Origin: Enterococcus rivorum
GTDB lineage: Bacteria > Bacillota > Bacilli > Lactobacillales > Enterococcaceae
Assembly (NCBI RefSeq): GCF_001742285.1
Contig: NZ_MIEK01000025.1
Location: 1-45,526 of the forward strand
DNA: 45,526 nt
Direction of reading: 5' to 3'
A program made the translations under genes and the position numbers. The notes beneath the pieces were generated by a model. The model ran no database searches. It was not told the DNA's origin and was given only the letters and a program-made list of their open reading frames with translations. Below, piece after piece: positions 31,430-39,959 of this stretch (positions within the stretch are counted from its first letter, which is position 1; each line of letters opens with the position of its first letter).

Positions 31430-31978
31430 ATGACTCATTCTTTAAATAATGAACACCATTTGGATAAATTAATGGATTTGTTTCAAGCACAAAAAATTAC
31501 AGTCATCCTTGATCAACAATCATTAAAGTCAGATTGCTATTTTTTACTGGATCAATCTTTTCATTTCAAACACTCATTAAGTATCGGATTTGTCTTAGCT
31601 GAAAATCCTTTCCTTCCATATCTCTCTTTAAAACAAAATCTGTTTGTAGGAAGCTCTATAAAAAACAAAGAACAAAAGAAAAAAGCCAACCAATTTTTTA
31701 CTTATTTAGGGATAGATTCATCGATACTTATTAAGCCTTTAGAAGCACTTAACTTCTATGAGCAAATAAAGCTACAACTGTGTCGCATGCTATTGCTTGA
31801 TAAAGATATTATTATTATTGATGATATCTTCAAAGAATTAAGCATTTTTCAGCGACAAGAATTGCTGCCGTTACTACAAAAAATTGCTAAAGCTGATAAA
31901 AAAGCGATTTTAATTTTAACAGAAGATAGTAAAATCGCTGAAAGCCCCTATATGGATGAGGTAATAAAGATTGCCTAA
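31430..31978 (+). CDS. Degenerate ABC ATPase-like protein lacking Walker A
   Basis: 182 residues aligned by eye to MacB/LolD-type ABC ATPases but shortened and stripped of catalytic motifs. The P-loop position reads ILDQQSLKSDCYFLL (no GxxGxGKS). The Q-loop region is IGFVLAENPFLPYLSLKQNL, the signature LSGGEQ is replaced by LNFYEQIKLQL, Walker B is DIIIIDDIF (catalytic Glu replaced by Asp), and the H-loop is LTED. It therefore should not hydrolyse ATP normally. The frame is intact, with GGAGG before the ATG, so it is not obviously decaying. It pairs with the FtsX-like permease. An ISL3 element begins eight bases after its stop. Confidence 0.75.
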   Translation: MTHSLNNEHHLDKLMDLFQAQKITVILDQQSLKSDCYFLLDQSFHFKHSLSIGFVLAENPFLPYLSLKQNLFVGSSIKNKEQKKKANQFFTYLGIDSSILIKPLEALNFYEQIKLQLCRMLLLDKDIIIIDDIFKELSIFQRQELLPLLQKIAKADKKAILILTEDSKIAESPYMDEVIKIA

Positions 31979-31986
31979 CTAAAAAA
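31979..31986. repeat. Target-site duplication, left copy
   Basis: CTAAAAAA, identical to 33301-33308. The 8-bp length is typical for ISL3-family insertions. Confidence 0.9.
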
Positions 31987-33300
31987 GGCTCATTGTCAAC
32001 TAGTGTTGGTAAAGAAAAATCAATAGAATAGTGTCAAGGAAGAACAAGTCTGCAGAAGAGATTATTTTTCTGCAGGCTTGTTCTTTTTCATGGGATTGAA
32101 AAGGGTGGTTCCTAGGGTTAATAGAATTCTCAGTTTGAAGTTATAGAAGCTTCTAAAGCCATACGCATTTCGTTTTAATACTTTAATGTGATTGTTCAAA
32201 CACTCTAAGGGCCCATTAGAGTAGGGCTGTTCAAGTGCGTTTAAAATACCTTTTTGATACTGTTTAAACGTCTTAATGGTTGTCGCATATTTCTCTGGTA
32301 GATGAGAATAGTTTTGTTTTAAAAGCTCTTGAAACCAGTGAGAATCTTTCGTCCGAATCGCTGCTAGAAAATCTTGGTAGACACCATATCCTTGCTTGAG
32401 TTCTGGGCTATAAGAAAGCAAGCGGTCAACGACTTCTGATTCGGTCAAATGCACCCTAAAACTAGGATGCCAAACCTGTTTTTGACCTTCTAAATGCCAG
32501 GCGTTTTTTTGAAGCAATTTCCAATACTTCTTTAAATGCTTGTATTGTTGTTCTTCTTGATAATTTTTTCGATTCAGCTGATTCATCTGTTGAATTCGGT
32601 GCGTCAGAAAGGTACGTCCAATATGTTGAACAATATGGAAACGATCAATGATCAATTTTGCATTGGGAAAAAGCTTTTTTACAAGAGTGACGTAAGGCTT
32701 ATACATGTCAATGACAATATATTGAACGGTGGCTCTTGTTTTATAAGCATAGGAATAAAAGTTTTTTTTCAAAGAGTTTAGTTTTCGATTTTCTACAATG
32801 TCCAGTAACTGCCTTGTTTGTCCATCCATAAAAACAAAGCTCATCGTCCCAGAACTTTCTTTCACAGACTTAAATTCATCAAAGTAAAGAACGGTCGGTA
32901 AGGTCTTATTCTTTTGAGGGAGCGGTGTATAGTATTCTTTTAGAACCCGATAGATAGTGGTTATAGAGGCATGTTTGGCACGAGCAATTCCTGTCATAGA
33001 AGTGTTTTCTTTCAGTTTCTCTGTAATGGAGACATTTTTCAGGAAAATACGTCAGAGTACCACTATAAACCTTACAACTATCTTCGCCTATTTTCTCATG
33101 GGTCAAACAATTTTCAGTAAAAATAAGGTTTAGGTCTAGAATATCGAGCGTTTCTTTGATAAGATTTGAGAGAGACATCTTCATTCCTCCTATAGATTGG
33201 TTTTCGTCGACTTTATTCTACAGGTTTTGAAGATGTCTGTCTTTTTTTATGCAAAAAAGTGCTGGCGACATCGGTCACCAACACTAGATATTATAGAGCC
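31987..33300 (-). mobile_element. ISL3-family insertion sequence, internally deleted
   Basis: 1314-bp element bounded by related ends: the left end starts GGCTCATTGTC and continues CTAGTGTTGGT; the right end read inward is GGCTCTATAAT then CTAGTGTTGGT. An identical 8-bp duplication (CTAAAAAA) flanks it on both sides. It carries one transposase gene on the minus strand that is disrupted. ISL3-family members are usually about 1.4-1.5 kb (established knowledge), so about 0.1-0.2 kb is missing. Confidence 0.93.
32062..33184 (-). pseudogene. ISL3-family transposase, internally deleted and frameshifted
   Basis: Two frames make one broken transposase. The start (ATG 33184, with AGGAGGA) encodes MSLSNLIKETL...KVYSGTLTYFPEK, typical of an ISL3 N-terminus, for about 50 codons. 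At about 33036 homology jumps to another frame (NVSITEKLKEN-type sequence) that continues for the last about 325 codons to 32062. The Cys-rich zinc-finger block expected in between is absent. The catalytic domain is present with VLYFDEFKSV, VIDMYKPY and SNGPLECLNNHIK as probable DDE residues. Translation from the native start would end after about 92 codons. The 311-codon distal frame has its first ATG at 32997, but no strong site. Confidence 0.88.
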
Positions 33301-33308
33301 CTAAAAAA
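33301..33308. repeat. Target-site duplication, right copy
   Basis: CTAAAAAA, identical to 31979-31986. On the minus strand it forms the T-tract of the terminator at 33310-33348. Confidence 0.9.
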
Positions 33309-33350
33309 TGAAGCCCCCACGTTACTAAGCATTTAACGAGGGGGCTTCTT
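33301..33350. terminator. Bidirectional terminator split from its left gene by the IS
   Basis: GAAGCCCCC (33310-33318) pairs with GGGGGCTTC (33340-33348), with a secondary CGTTA/TAACG pairing inside. The minus strand has a T-tract at 33308-33301, terminating the two-component operon. Before the IS insertion it would also have lain directly after the degenerate ABC ATPase gene. Confidence 0.88.
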
Positions 33351-33367
33351 CTATTTAAGTGTTTTTC

Positions 33368-34837
33368 TTAATCTCCGACTATTTCAACGTCTGGAAAAGT
33401 AATAGTAAAACAAGTTCCTTTTCCAATTTCACTTTCCACTTGTATTTTTCCTTTGTGCAAATGAACGAGTTGCTCTACAATCGCCAAGCCTAAGCCTGAC
33501 TCTCCATATTTAGTATTTTTTCTTGATGGATCTACTTTATAATATCGATCCCAAATATTTTGAACTTGCTCTTTAGACATACCAATTCCTGTATCTGAAA
33601 TTTTTATAATTGTTTCTAAATATCCTTTTTCAATTTGAATTCGAATTTCACCATCCGTCGTAAATTGAATAGAATTTTGAATAATGTTAACCATTATTTG
33701 AACAAAGCGATCATAGTCTGCATAAACATCGATGGGCTGATCGTTTTCAAAAATTAATTGGTCTCCTGCACTTTCTGCTTTCCCCTCTAATTGAGTTAAA
33801 ATATTTTTAAGCGTTTCAGTAGCGTTAAATCTTTTCACCACGATACTGATTTGGTTGGTACGTATCTTTTCATAATCTAGGTTTTCATTAACCAAACGAA
33901 TTAAACGTGAGGTTTCATTTTGCATTAGCTTAATTGCATTTTCTCTCTGACTTTCTGGAATTGCGTTATATTGTAAACCTTCCAATAAGCCATTAATCGT
34001 TGTTAAAGGTGTACGCATCTCATGAGAAGCATCAGCCATAAATTGTCGACGTCGATCTTCCTGTCGATCAATTTCTTCTCTAGATTCTTTCAAAGACTCC
34101 GCCATTTTATTGAAATCTTCTGCTAGATCATCAAACTCATCTTTATCATGTGTATCTAATTTTATGTCAAAATTGCCACTTGTGATTTCTTTTGTTGCTT
34201 TTCTCATTCGGTTAATCCTTTTCACTTGAAAACTTGCAAGGAAATAACTGGCAATCAGCGCAACAATACTGGAAATAATAAATGCTTTGAATAGATTTGC
34301 AGTCACATCGTCTACACTATCGGACACATTTTTTGCTGGTTGAGTAATCACTAGGACACCTGCAAAAACTTTTTGCTCTAGATCCCCAGTTTTATAAAAA
34401 GCTGGGAGCATCACATAGGACGAAGTATTTTTGTTGCCATAAATATCTTGATTTACCGTACGATAAACATATTGTCCACTAGATAATGTTTTCCATTCTT
34501 GTTCAATAACAGAATAGTCCAGTTTTTGCTCCGAATGATTAGGGAATTGGACTACTTTATTTTTGTCTATATAAAGAAATTGGACATTTTGTTCCTTTAA
34601 AAATGTTTGCGCCCAATTCAGGGAAATATTCATCACTTCTTGGTCGGTAGCCCCTGGAAATTCCTTGTTATACATATCTTTTCTGTTTAACGCTGAATTT
34701 GCATAACCATATAACTGTTTATAATTATTTTCTTGCATGGTTTGCTTTGTCAATTGACTAAATGACATTCCAACAATCAAAATAATTAATATGATTACCC
34801 CCCAAAAAGCGAGTAACTGTTGATATAAATATTTCAT
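33368..34837 (-). CDS. Sensor histidine kinase of a two-component system
   Basis: 489 residues, membrane-bound. TM1 about 8-28, an extracytoplasmic sensor domain about 30-180, TM2 about 183-203, HAMP to about 255, HisKA with phospho-acceptor His272 in ASHEMRTPL, and a HATPase domain with N-box QNSIQFT, DTGIGMS and GESGLGLAI. Its start overlaps the response-regulator stop by one base (TAATG). The stimulus is not evident. The architecture matches YclK/LisK-type kinases, but I do not assign an ortholog. Confidence 0.93.
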   Translation of the reverse strand: MKYLYQQLLAFWGVIILIILIVGMSFSQLTKQTMQENNYKQLYGYANSALNRKDMYNKEFPGATDQEVMNISLNWAQTFLKEQNVQFLYIDKNKVVQFPNHSEQKLDYSVIEQEWKTLSSGQYVYRTVNQDIYGNKNTSSYVMLPAFYKTGDLEQKVFAGVLVITQPAKNVSDSVDDVTANLFKAFIISSIVALIASYFLASFQVKRINRMRKATKEITSGNFDIKLDTHDKDEFDDLAEDFNKMAESLKESREEIDRQEDRRRQFMADASHEMRTPLTTINGLLEGLQYNAIPESQRENAIKLMQNETSRLIRLVNENLDYEKIRTNQISIVVKRFNATETLKNILTQLEGKAESAGDQLIFENDQPIDVYADYDRFVQIMVNIIQNSIQFTTDGEIRIQIEKGYLETIIKISDTGIGMSKEQVQNIWDRYYKVDPSRKNTKYGESGLGLAIVEQLVHLHKGKIQVESEIGKGTCFTITFPDVEIVGD

Positions 34838-35553
34838 TAAGCTACCCCAGAATCGTCAAATTTGTACCCCACGCCCCAAACCGTTTGAATTACTTGCGGT
34901 CCAACTTTTTCAATTTTTTGTCTTAATTTTTTGATATGCGCATCTACCGTACGCTCATCTCCAAAGTATTGATAGTCCCAAACCATTTCTAATAATTGTT
35001 CTCTAGAAAAAACTTGTCTAGGCTTTTTAGCTAAGGTATAAAGCAAATCGAACTCTTTAGGGGTTAATCCATCGATTAATTTTTCGTTTAAATACGCTTC
35101 TCTTGTTTTTATATTCATTTTAAAGTGGTCTGTTTCTACATCATAATTTTCATCTGAATGACTTGATTGTTCGGCTACTTCACCAATTTCAGAACGTCGG
35201 TGTAAAGCCTTCATACGAGCAATCAGCGTAAGTGGGCTAAACGGTTTAGTGACATAGTCATCTGCCCCCATTTCTAGACCTATAACTTGGTCGCTTTCAG
35301 AATCTCTAGCCGTCAACATAATGATTGGAACTGTCTTAGAAATTTTACGTATCTCACGGCATACAGCCATCCCATCCATTGTTGGTAAATTTAAATCTAA
35401 CGTTACCATATCCCAGCTTTCAGGATTGACTAAAAAACTGTCTAATCCATCTTTTCCATCATATTTAAACGTTGCTTCCCATCCTTCATTTAAAAAAAAC
35501 ATTTGCATCATTTCAGAAACTGATTCATTATCTTCTATCATCAATACGTTCAT
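34837..35553 (-). CDS. OmpR-family response regulator
   Basis: 238 residues: receiver domain with Asp8 in the acidic pocket, phosphorylated Asp53 in TLDLNLP and Lys in YVTKPFSP, plus a C-terminal winged helix with GLTPKEFDLLYTLAKKPRQVFSREQLLEMVWDYQYFGDERTVDAHIKKLR. The frame could be read from a GTG at 35562, but that codon is part of the AGAGGTG site, so ATG 35553 is the start. First gene of the operon with the kinase. Confidence 0.94.
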   Translation of the reverse strand: MNVLMIEDNESVSEMMQMFFLNEGWEATFKYDGKDGLDSFLVNPESWDMVTLDLNLPTMDGMAVCREIRKISKTVPIIMLTARDSESDQVIGLEMGADDYVTKPFSPLTLIARMKALHRRSEIGEVAEQSSHSDENYDVETDHFKMNIKTREAYLNEKLIDGLTPKEFDLLYTLAKKPRQVFSREQLLEMVWDYQYFGDERTVDAHIKKLRQKIEKVGPQVIQTVWGVGYKFDDSGVA

Positions 35554-35660
35554 TTTATACACCTCTTTATTTTAGTCATTGACTTAGCTGTCTTTAAGTT
35601 GCTTCTATAAGATCAACACTAGTACTATTCTTCTTTTTTGAATATTTGTTTCTCATGAAT

Positions 35661-35689
35661 AGTATACTCTATAATTCACAAAGCTCCAA
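35661..35689 (-). promoter_or_regulatory. Promoter of the two-component operon
   Basis: On the minus strand TTGGAG (35684-35689), 17 bases, TATACT (35661-35666), leaving a leader of about 100 bases before the regulator ATG. Confidence 0.6.
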
Positions 35690-35769
35690 TAAATTCTATA
35701 TTTCTTCTAAAAACCTTTGTCTTTTATTCATTATTTGATAAGATATAAAAGGGAAAGGATGTTTAACCG

Positions 35770-36546
35770 ATGATGAATGAAATTCAAGCTTTAGCTTTTT
35801 TTGATTTAGACGGAACTCTATTAAACGAAAAATCTGAAATAACACCTGAAATTTACGGTGCAATCAACAAGTTAAAAGAAAATAATGTACTTCCAGTAAT
35901 TGCTACAGGCCGTACAATCATTGAAATAGAACATATTATGGCGGATAGTGGGATTGATTCGGCAATAGCGATGAACGGACAATTTATTCAAGTTGAAGGT
36001 CAAAAAGTCTATTCCAATGACTTTTCTGTTGAAGAATGTAAACGGCTCTATGAACATGTATTACAAAATGGGCATGAACTTTCTTTATATAACGATCAGC
36101 ATATTTGGTGTTCTAATCAAACAGAAACTATGAAAAACGCGTATAAATTAATTCATACTAATGCTCCTCAAGTAGAACCCCTATTTACAAATAGTCGAGT
36201 GATTAACATGATGTTGATTTTGTCTGAAGATGGAGATGAGTATTATTATAAACACTTTCCTGAATTCACCTTTTACAGAAATGGCCCCTACTCAATCGAC
36301 ACTGTTAAAAAAGGGATTTCAAAAGGTTCGGCAGTAAAAGAATTAATGCGATGTCTATCCCTTAGCGAAACGCCTACATTTGCCTTTGGAGATGGACTTA
36401 ACGATTTAGCCTTATTTGATGCTTGTCAGAATAGAATAGCAATGGGCAACGCTAGACCAGAATTAAAGGAGCGTTCTACGTATATTACCAGTAACAACAC
36501 TGACGGAGGAATCGTCAAAGCACTAAGCTATTTTAACTTAATTTAA
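35770..36546 (+). CDS. Cof-type HAD-IIB family phosphatase
   Basis: Cytoplasmic sugar-phosphate or flavin-type phosphatase of the HAD superfamily, 258 residues. Motif I FFDLDGTLL (nucleophile Asp12, acid Asp14), motif II VIATGRT, motif III Lys in VKKGISKGSAVKEL and motif IV FGDGLNDLALFD. The cap is type IIB, inserted between motifs II and III. Two ATGs are adjacent, with AAAGGATG upstream. Substrate unknown. Single gene, divergent from the response regulator. Confidence 0.9.
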   Translation: MMNEIQALAFFDLDGTLLNEKSEITPEIYGAINKLKENNVLPVIATGRTIIEIEHIMADSGIDSAIAMNGQFIQVEGQKVYSNDFSVEECKRLYEHVLQNGHELSLYNDQHIWCSNQTETMKNAYKLIHTNAPQVEPLFTNSRVINMMLILSEDGDEYYYKHFPEFTFYRNGPYSIDTVKKGISKGSAVKELMRCLSLSETPTFAFGDGLNDLALFDACQNRIAMGNARPELKERSTYITSNNTDGGIVKALSYFNLI

Positions 36547-36627
36547 TCAAATAAAAATCCTTCATGGCCAGCTAGAATTCAGTAAAATACTATTTAAAAA
36601 AACGAAATTTAATAAAAGAAAAGAATC

Positions 36628-36675
36628 ATGATGCCAAAGGGACTATTTAATTAGTTCCTTTGGCATCATATTTAT
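36628..36675. terminator. Bidirectional terminator
   Basis: ATGATGCCAAAGGGACTA (36628-36645) pairs with 36652-36669 (18 bp, one G-U) across a 6-base loop, between the convergent HAD and WYL genes. Confidence 0.85.
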
Positions 36676-36727
36676 TCTTCATTTTCACATCAAAGTTATA
36701 GTCTTTTCCAGCAGCTCCCTTCAACAA

Positions 36728-37660
36728 TCAACTTTTGTAGATACTAGCTATCTCCTCTATTCTACGTTTCATTTCTAAACGAATATGTAACGGTTCTAGA
36801 CACTCACATTTATTCCCAAAACTTAATAGAAAATTGTAGTAGTATTCCCTCTCTAAAAAAGGAAACTCAACAATATAGTGCTCTTCACCATCTGGAGAAA
36901 AATTTTCATACGTGCAACAATCTAATACCTTATCCATGACCGATTTATGAATACGAAGTTTAATTTTTGTTTGTAAAGTTGTCAAAATATCAGTAAATTC
37001 TAACTGTGGTTTTTGATACTCTCTTGGCACAAAAAACTGCTCTTGTGTTTGGAGATTTGATATTCGAGATAGTTTAAATAAACGGAAATCATTTCTTTTA
37101 AGACAATATCCTTGCCAATACCAATGGCTACCTTTGAATACGAGTTGATATGGTTCGACTGTTCGTTCAGTTTTGTTTCCTTTGCTATCCAAATATTCAA
37201 AAGTCAGCAGTTTTCTTTCCTCTAAAGCCTTTTGGATAATAGTTAAATAGGTTTGTAAGTCTCTGTTCCCCATCCATGGACTTAAATCTATACATATTTG
37301 ATTTGTTTTTACTTCAATGTCTTTGACTTTTTCATCAGGGATAAAACTTTTAATTTTTGTAAGAGCGTTAATCAATTCATCCCCCTTTATCATATTGGAA
37401 AGGCCAGAAAGTCCTATTAAAATAGTTGAAATATCAGAAGTCGAAAAAACTTTTTTATCAAGTTTATATTTCGGCATGATTTCAAAACCACCCCCTACTC
37501 CCGAGGTTGAGCGAACAGGAATACCTGCCATATTAATAGTGTCTACATCACGATAAATGGTTCGTTTCGAAACCTCAAACTTATCTGCTAACTTCTGAGC
37601 ACTTATTCGTTCTTTATCAAGGAGAATCATAATAATACTAATAAGCCTGTGAACCTTCAT
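36728..37660 (-). CDS. WYL-domain transcriptional regulator (YafY/DeoR-like HTH)
   Basis: 310 residues. N-terminal helix-turn-helix (MILLDKERISAQKLADKFEVSKRTIYRDVDTI, about 12-43) followed by the GIPVRSTSGVGGGFEI wing. The WYL domain (about 135-220) contains LLTFEYLDSKGN, VEPYQLVFKGSHWYWQGYCLKRNDFRLFKLSRI, and a WCX-like C-terminus follows. WYL domains bind nucleotide or small ligands. It is divergent from the DJ-1/PfpI gene and likely controls it and itself through the palindrome in the intergenic space. Confidence 0.92.
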   Translation of the reverse strand: MKVHRLISIIMILLDKERISAQKLADKFEVSKRTIYRDVDTINMAGIPVRSTSGVGGGFEIMPKYKLDKKVFSTSDISTILIGLSGLSNMIKGDELINALTKIKSFIPDEKVKDIEVKTNQICIDLSPWMGNRDLQTYLTIIQKALEERKLLTFEYLDSKGNKTERTVEPYQLVFKGSHWYWQGYCLKRNDFRLFKLSRISNLQTQEQFFVPREYQKPQLEFTDILTTLQTKIKLRIHKSVMDKVLDCCTYENFSPDGEEHYIVEFPFLEREYYYNFLLSFGNKCECLEPLHIRLEMKRRIEEIASIYKS

Positions 37661-37692
37661 CCAATAACCTCCTCTTGAAATTTGCTTCTATC

Positions 37693-37725
37693 ATTGTATA
37701 TTGTTGCCATAATGATGTCAACAAT
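37693..37725 (-). promoter_or_regulatory. Promoter with overlapping palindrome for the WYL gene
   Basis: On the minus strand TTGACA (37716-37721), 17 bases, TACAAT (37693-37698). An inverted repeat ATTGTTG (37700-37706) / CAACAAT (37719-37725) covers the spacer and the -35, a good position for autorepression. Confidence 0.7.
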
Positions 37726-37917
37726 TGTGTGATACAGTAAAAACAAAGAAGGGAGGAATGATCATAGCCAAGATTGATAATAAGCAATCATCAAAATAAG
37801 ACAACAAGAAAAGGGGCAACCATTGTTTTAAGAACACCATTAACGAAGTCTTACGTTTTATAAAAGTAAAAACAGTATAAACACTCGTTAGAAATAATGA
37901 ATAAATGGAGGGATTTT

Positions 37918-38556
37918 ATGTTAACAATATATATTTACGTTCTTGACACACTAGCAGACTGGGAGCTTGGGTATGTCATTTCAGAGTTAAATTCTGGTCG
38001 TTTTTTCAAAAAAGATGCAAAAAAAGTCACACTAAAAATGGTAAGTCATTCTAAGGAACCAATTAATACTATGGGAGGATTAACAATAATACCAACTTGC
38101 TTAATTGACGAGATAGAGGTAAGTGAAGCAAGCATATTGTTACTGCCAGGCGCAAATACATGGAGTGACCCAAAACATGGGGCTATCCTAGAGAAAGCAA
38201 CCGAATTTCTCAAACTAAATGCTACAGTATGTGCTATTTGTGGAGCTACCTCAGCACTTGCTAATGTTGGACTTTTAGATAATCGTCCACACACCAGTAA
38301 CGGGTTGGAATATCTTGAAGTATTTTCTCCTACTTATAAAGGTCAAAACTATTATATAGACCAACAATCTGTAGCAGATAAAAACCTGATTACTGCAAGT
38401 TGCACTGGAGCGTTACAGTGGACGAAACAAATTCTTGCCCATTTAGATGTTTTTCAATCAGACACACTGGAATCTTGGCACGACTATTTTAGCACTGGTG
38501 ATTCCAAATATTTTTTTGCGCTGATGGAATCCTTACCGTCTAATAATGAAAGCTAG
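37918..38556 (+). CDS. DJ-1/PfpI-family protein (YoaZ-like)
   Basis: 212 residues of the class I glutamine-amidotransferase-like fold. Glu16 near the N-terminus (DTLADWELGY) and Cys108 in VCAICGATSALANVGLLD form the expected Glu/nucleophile-Cys pair. The family includes chaperone/deglycase/stress proteins, and the activity is not predictable. The frame opens at ATG 37897, but GGAGGG lies within those codons, so ATG 37918 is the start. Divergently paired with a WYL regulator. Confidence 0.88.
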   Translation: MLTIYIYVLDTLADWELGYVISELNSGRFFKKDAKKVTLKMVSHSKEPINTMGGLTIIPTCLIDEIEVSEASILLLPGANTWSDPKHGAILEKATEFLKLNATVCAICGATSALANVGLLDNRPHTSNGLEYLEVFSPTYKGQNYYIDQQSVADKNLITASCTGALQWTKQILAHLDVFQSDTLESWHDYFSTGDSKYFFALMESLPSNNES

Positions 38557-38701
38557 TTTATCAAAAAGGTTAATTAACGCACTACAACCATAGACCCTCC
38601 TTCTAAACCAAAAGAAGAGGTTCAAATATTCAGAACTTTCAAAATAAACTAGTTAAATAGATATTTACTACAGAAACTTAATCGATTATAGAAGAACAAA
38701 C

Positions 38702-38732
38702 TAAAAACCCGACAAGCGAATACTTGTCGGGT
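38702..38732 (-). terminator. Terminator of the small membrane gene
   Basis: ACCCGACAAG (38707-38716) pairs perfectly with CTTGTCGGGT (38723-38732). On the minus strand it is followed by five T. Confidence 0.9.
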
Positions 38733-38751
38733 AATGCTTCAGATGAACAAT

Positions 38752-38952
38752 TTATAGATGCCTAGCTTTTGAAGAATGGATTCCTTTTTTGTGTCTTTTT
38801 TGATAAATACAAAATAGAGTACCTGTCACTTGAATCAATAAGATGATGGCTAAGAAAAAACTTAATCCCCAATTGTTCTGATCAATCGTTCGTTTTAGCA
38901 AAACTAATAAAACCAGACTGCTTATTGAATAGAGTGACCACTGTTTATTCAT
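38752..38952 (-). CDS. Small two-segment membrane protein, unknown
   Basis: 66 residues with two hydrophobic segments (about 7-20 and 29-50) and a basic tail (QKRHKKGIHSSKARHL), suggesting a cytoplasmic C-terminus. GAAGGGG lies 11 bases upstream of the ATG, a little far. A perfect terminator 20 bases past the stop supports a real short transcript. Not recognised. Confidence 0.6.
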   Translation of the reverse strand: MNKQWSLYSISSLVLLVLLKRTIDQNNWGLSFFLAIILLIQVTGTLFCIYQKRHKKGIHSSKARHL

Positions 38953-39191
38953 ATTATAATAGACCCCTTCGGTTTGTTACTTATAGGATAGGACTTTTAC
39001 CAACAAAAATCAAGAGCCATTAGCAGATAACTCATATTTATAGGGATTTTTTACTGTTTCTTTATCTTTCTAATCAAATTTTAAAGAAGATTTATTTTCT
39101 GACCCGAAGCTTCCTTTTTATCTATTTTAAAAGACTATAAAAGATGATAAACTAGATTTGTTGCGAATTTTCATATTGAAAGGAAAAAAGT

Positions 39192-39947
39192 ATGTCAGAA
39201 AAAGAAAAGAATCAATTGATTTTAGATACTTGCCTAATGGCTGGAAAAATAATGACTGAAAGTGGTTCTGAAGTTTATCGTGTGGAAGATACAATGGATC
39301 GAATTGCAGCAAACGCTGGACAACCAGAAAGTGTCAGTTATGTAACAGCTACGGGACTTTTTATGGGATTTAGATCCAGTCCTTATACACAGTTAGAAAA
39401 CGTTACTGAACGCAGTATCAATTTGGAAAAGGTTGCCGCTGTAAATAATCTCTCCCGAAAATTTGCTCAAAAAGAAATAAACCTTACTGAACTAAATCGG
39501 CGCTTAACAAATATTGATGACGAGGTCCCAACTTTTACTATTCCACTGCAAATTTTTTCTGCTGGTGTTGTAAGCTGTACATTAATGTATATTTTTGGTG
39601 GTACTTGGGATGACTTTCTTGCAACTTTCATTATCGGAATGATTGGATTTTCAGTTTCCTTTTCCGTCAGTACTTGGCTAAATATAAAGTTTCTAAATGA
39701 TTTTTTAGCAGCATTTATCATTGGATTTTTGGCATATTTAGCCGTTCACTTCCATTTTGCTAAAAATATCGATAGTATTATTATCGGAGCTGTTATGCCT
39801 TTAGTTCCCGGTGTTGCAATCACAAACTCATTTAGGGATATCTTAGCTGGACATTTACTTAGTGGAACTGCTAGAGCTATGGAGGCTCTTTTTGTCGCAG
39901 GCTCAATTGGAGTTGGCATAGCCATCGTATTCAAAATTTTTATGTAG
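39192..39947 (+). CDS. ThrE-type threonine/serine exporter, larger subunit (YjjP-like)
   Basis: 251 residues of the ThrE/DUF1212 family. A cytoplasmic N-terminal domain (SGSEVYRVEDTMDRIA) is followed by about five membrane segments from residue 118, including GAVMPLVPGVAITNSFRDILAGHLLSGTARAMEAL. ATG with AAAGGAA. In many bacteria the exporter is split into a large (YjjP) and a small (YjjB) subunit, as here. Export of Thr/Ser is family inference. Confidence 0.9.
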   Translation: MSEKEKNQLILDTCLMAGKIMTESGSEVYRVEDTMDRIAANAGQPESVSYVTATGLFMGFRSSPYTQLENVTERSINLEKVAAVNNLSRKFAQKEINLTELNRRLTNIDDEVPTFTIPLQIFSAGVVSCTLMYIFGGTWDDFLATFIIGMIGFSVSFSVSTWLNIKFLNDFLAAFIIGFLAYLAVHFHFAKNIDSIIIGAVMPLVPGVAITNSFRDILAGHLLSGTARAMEALFVAGSIGVGIAIVFKIFM

Positions 39948-39959
39948 GAGCGTATTTTA

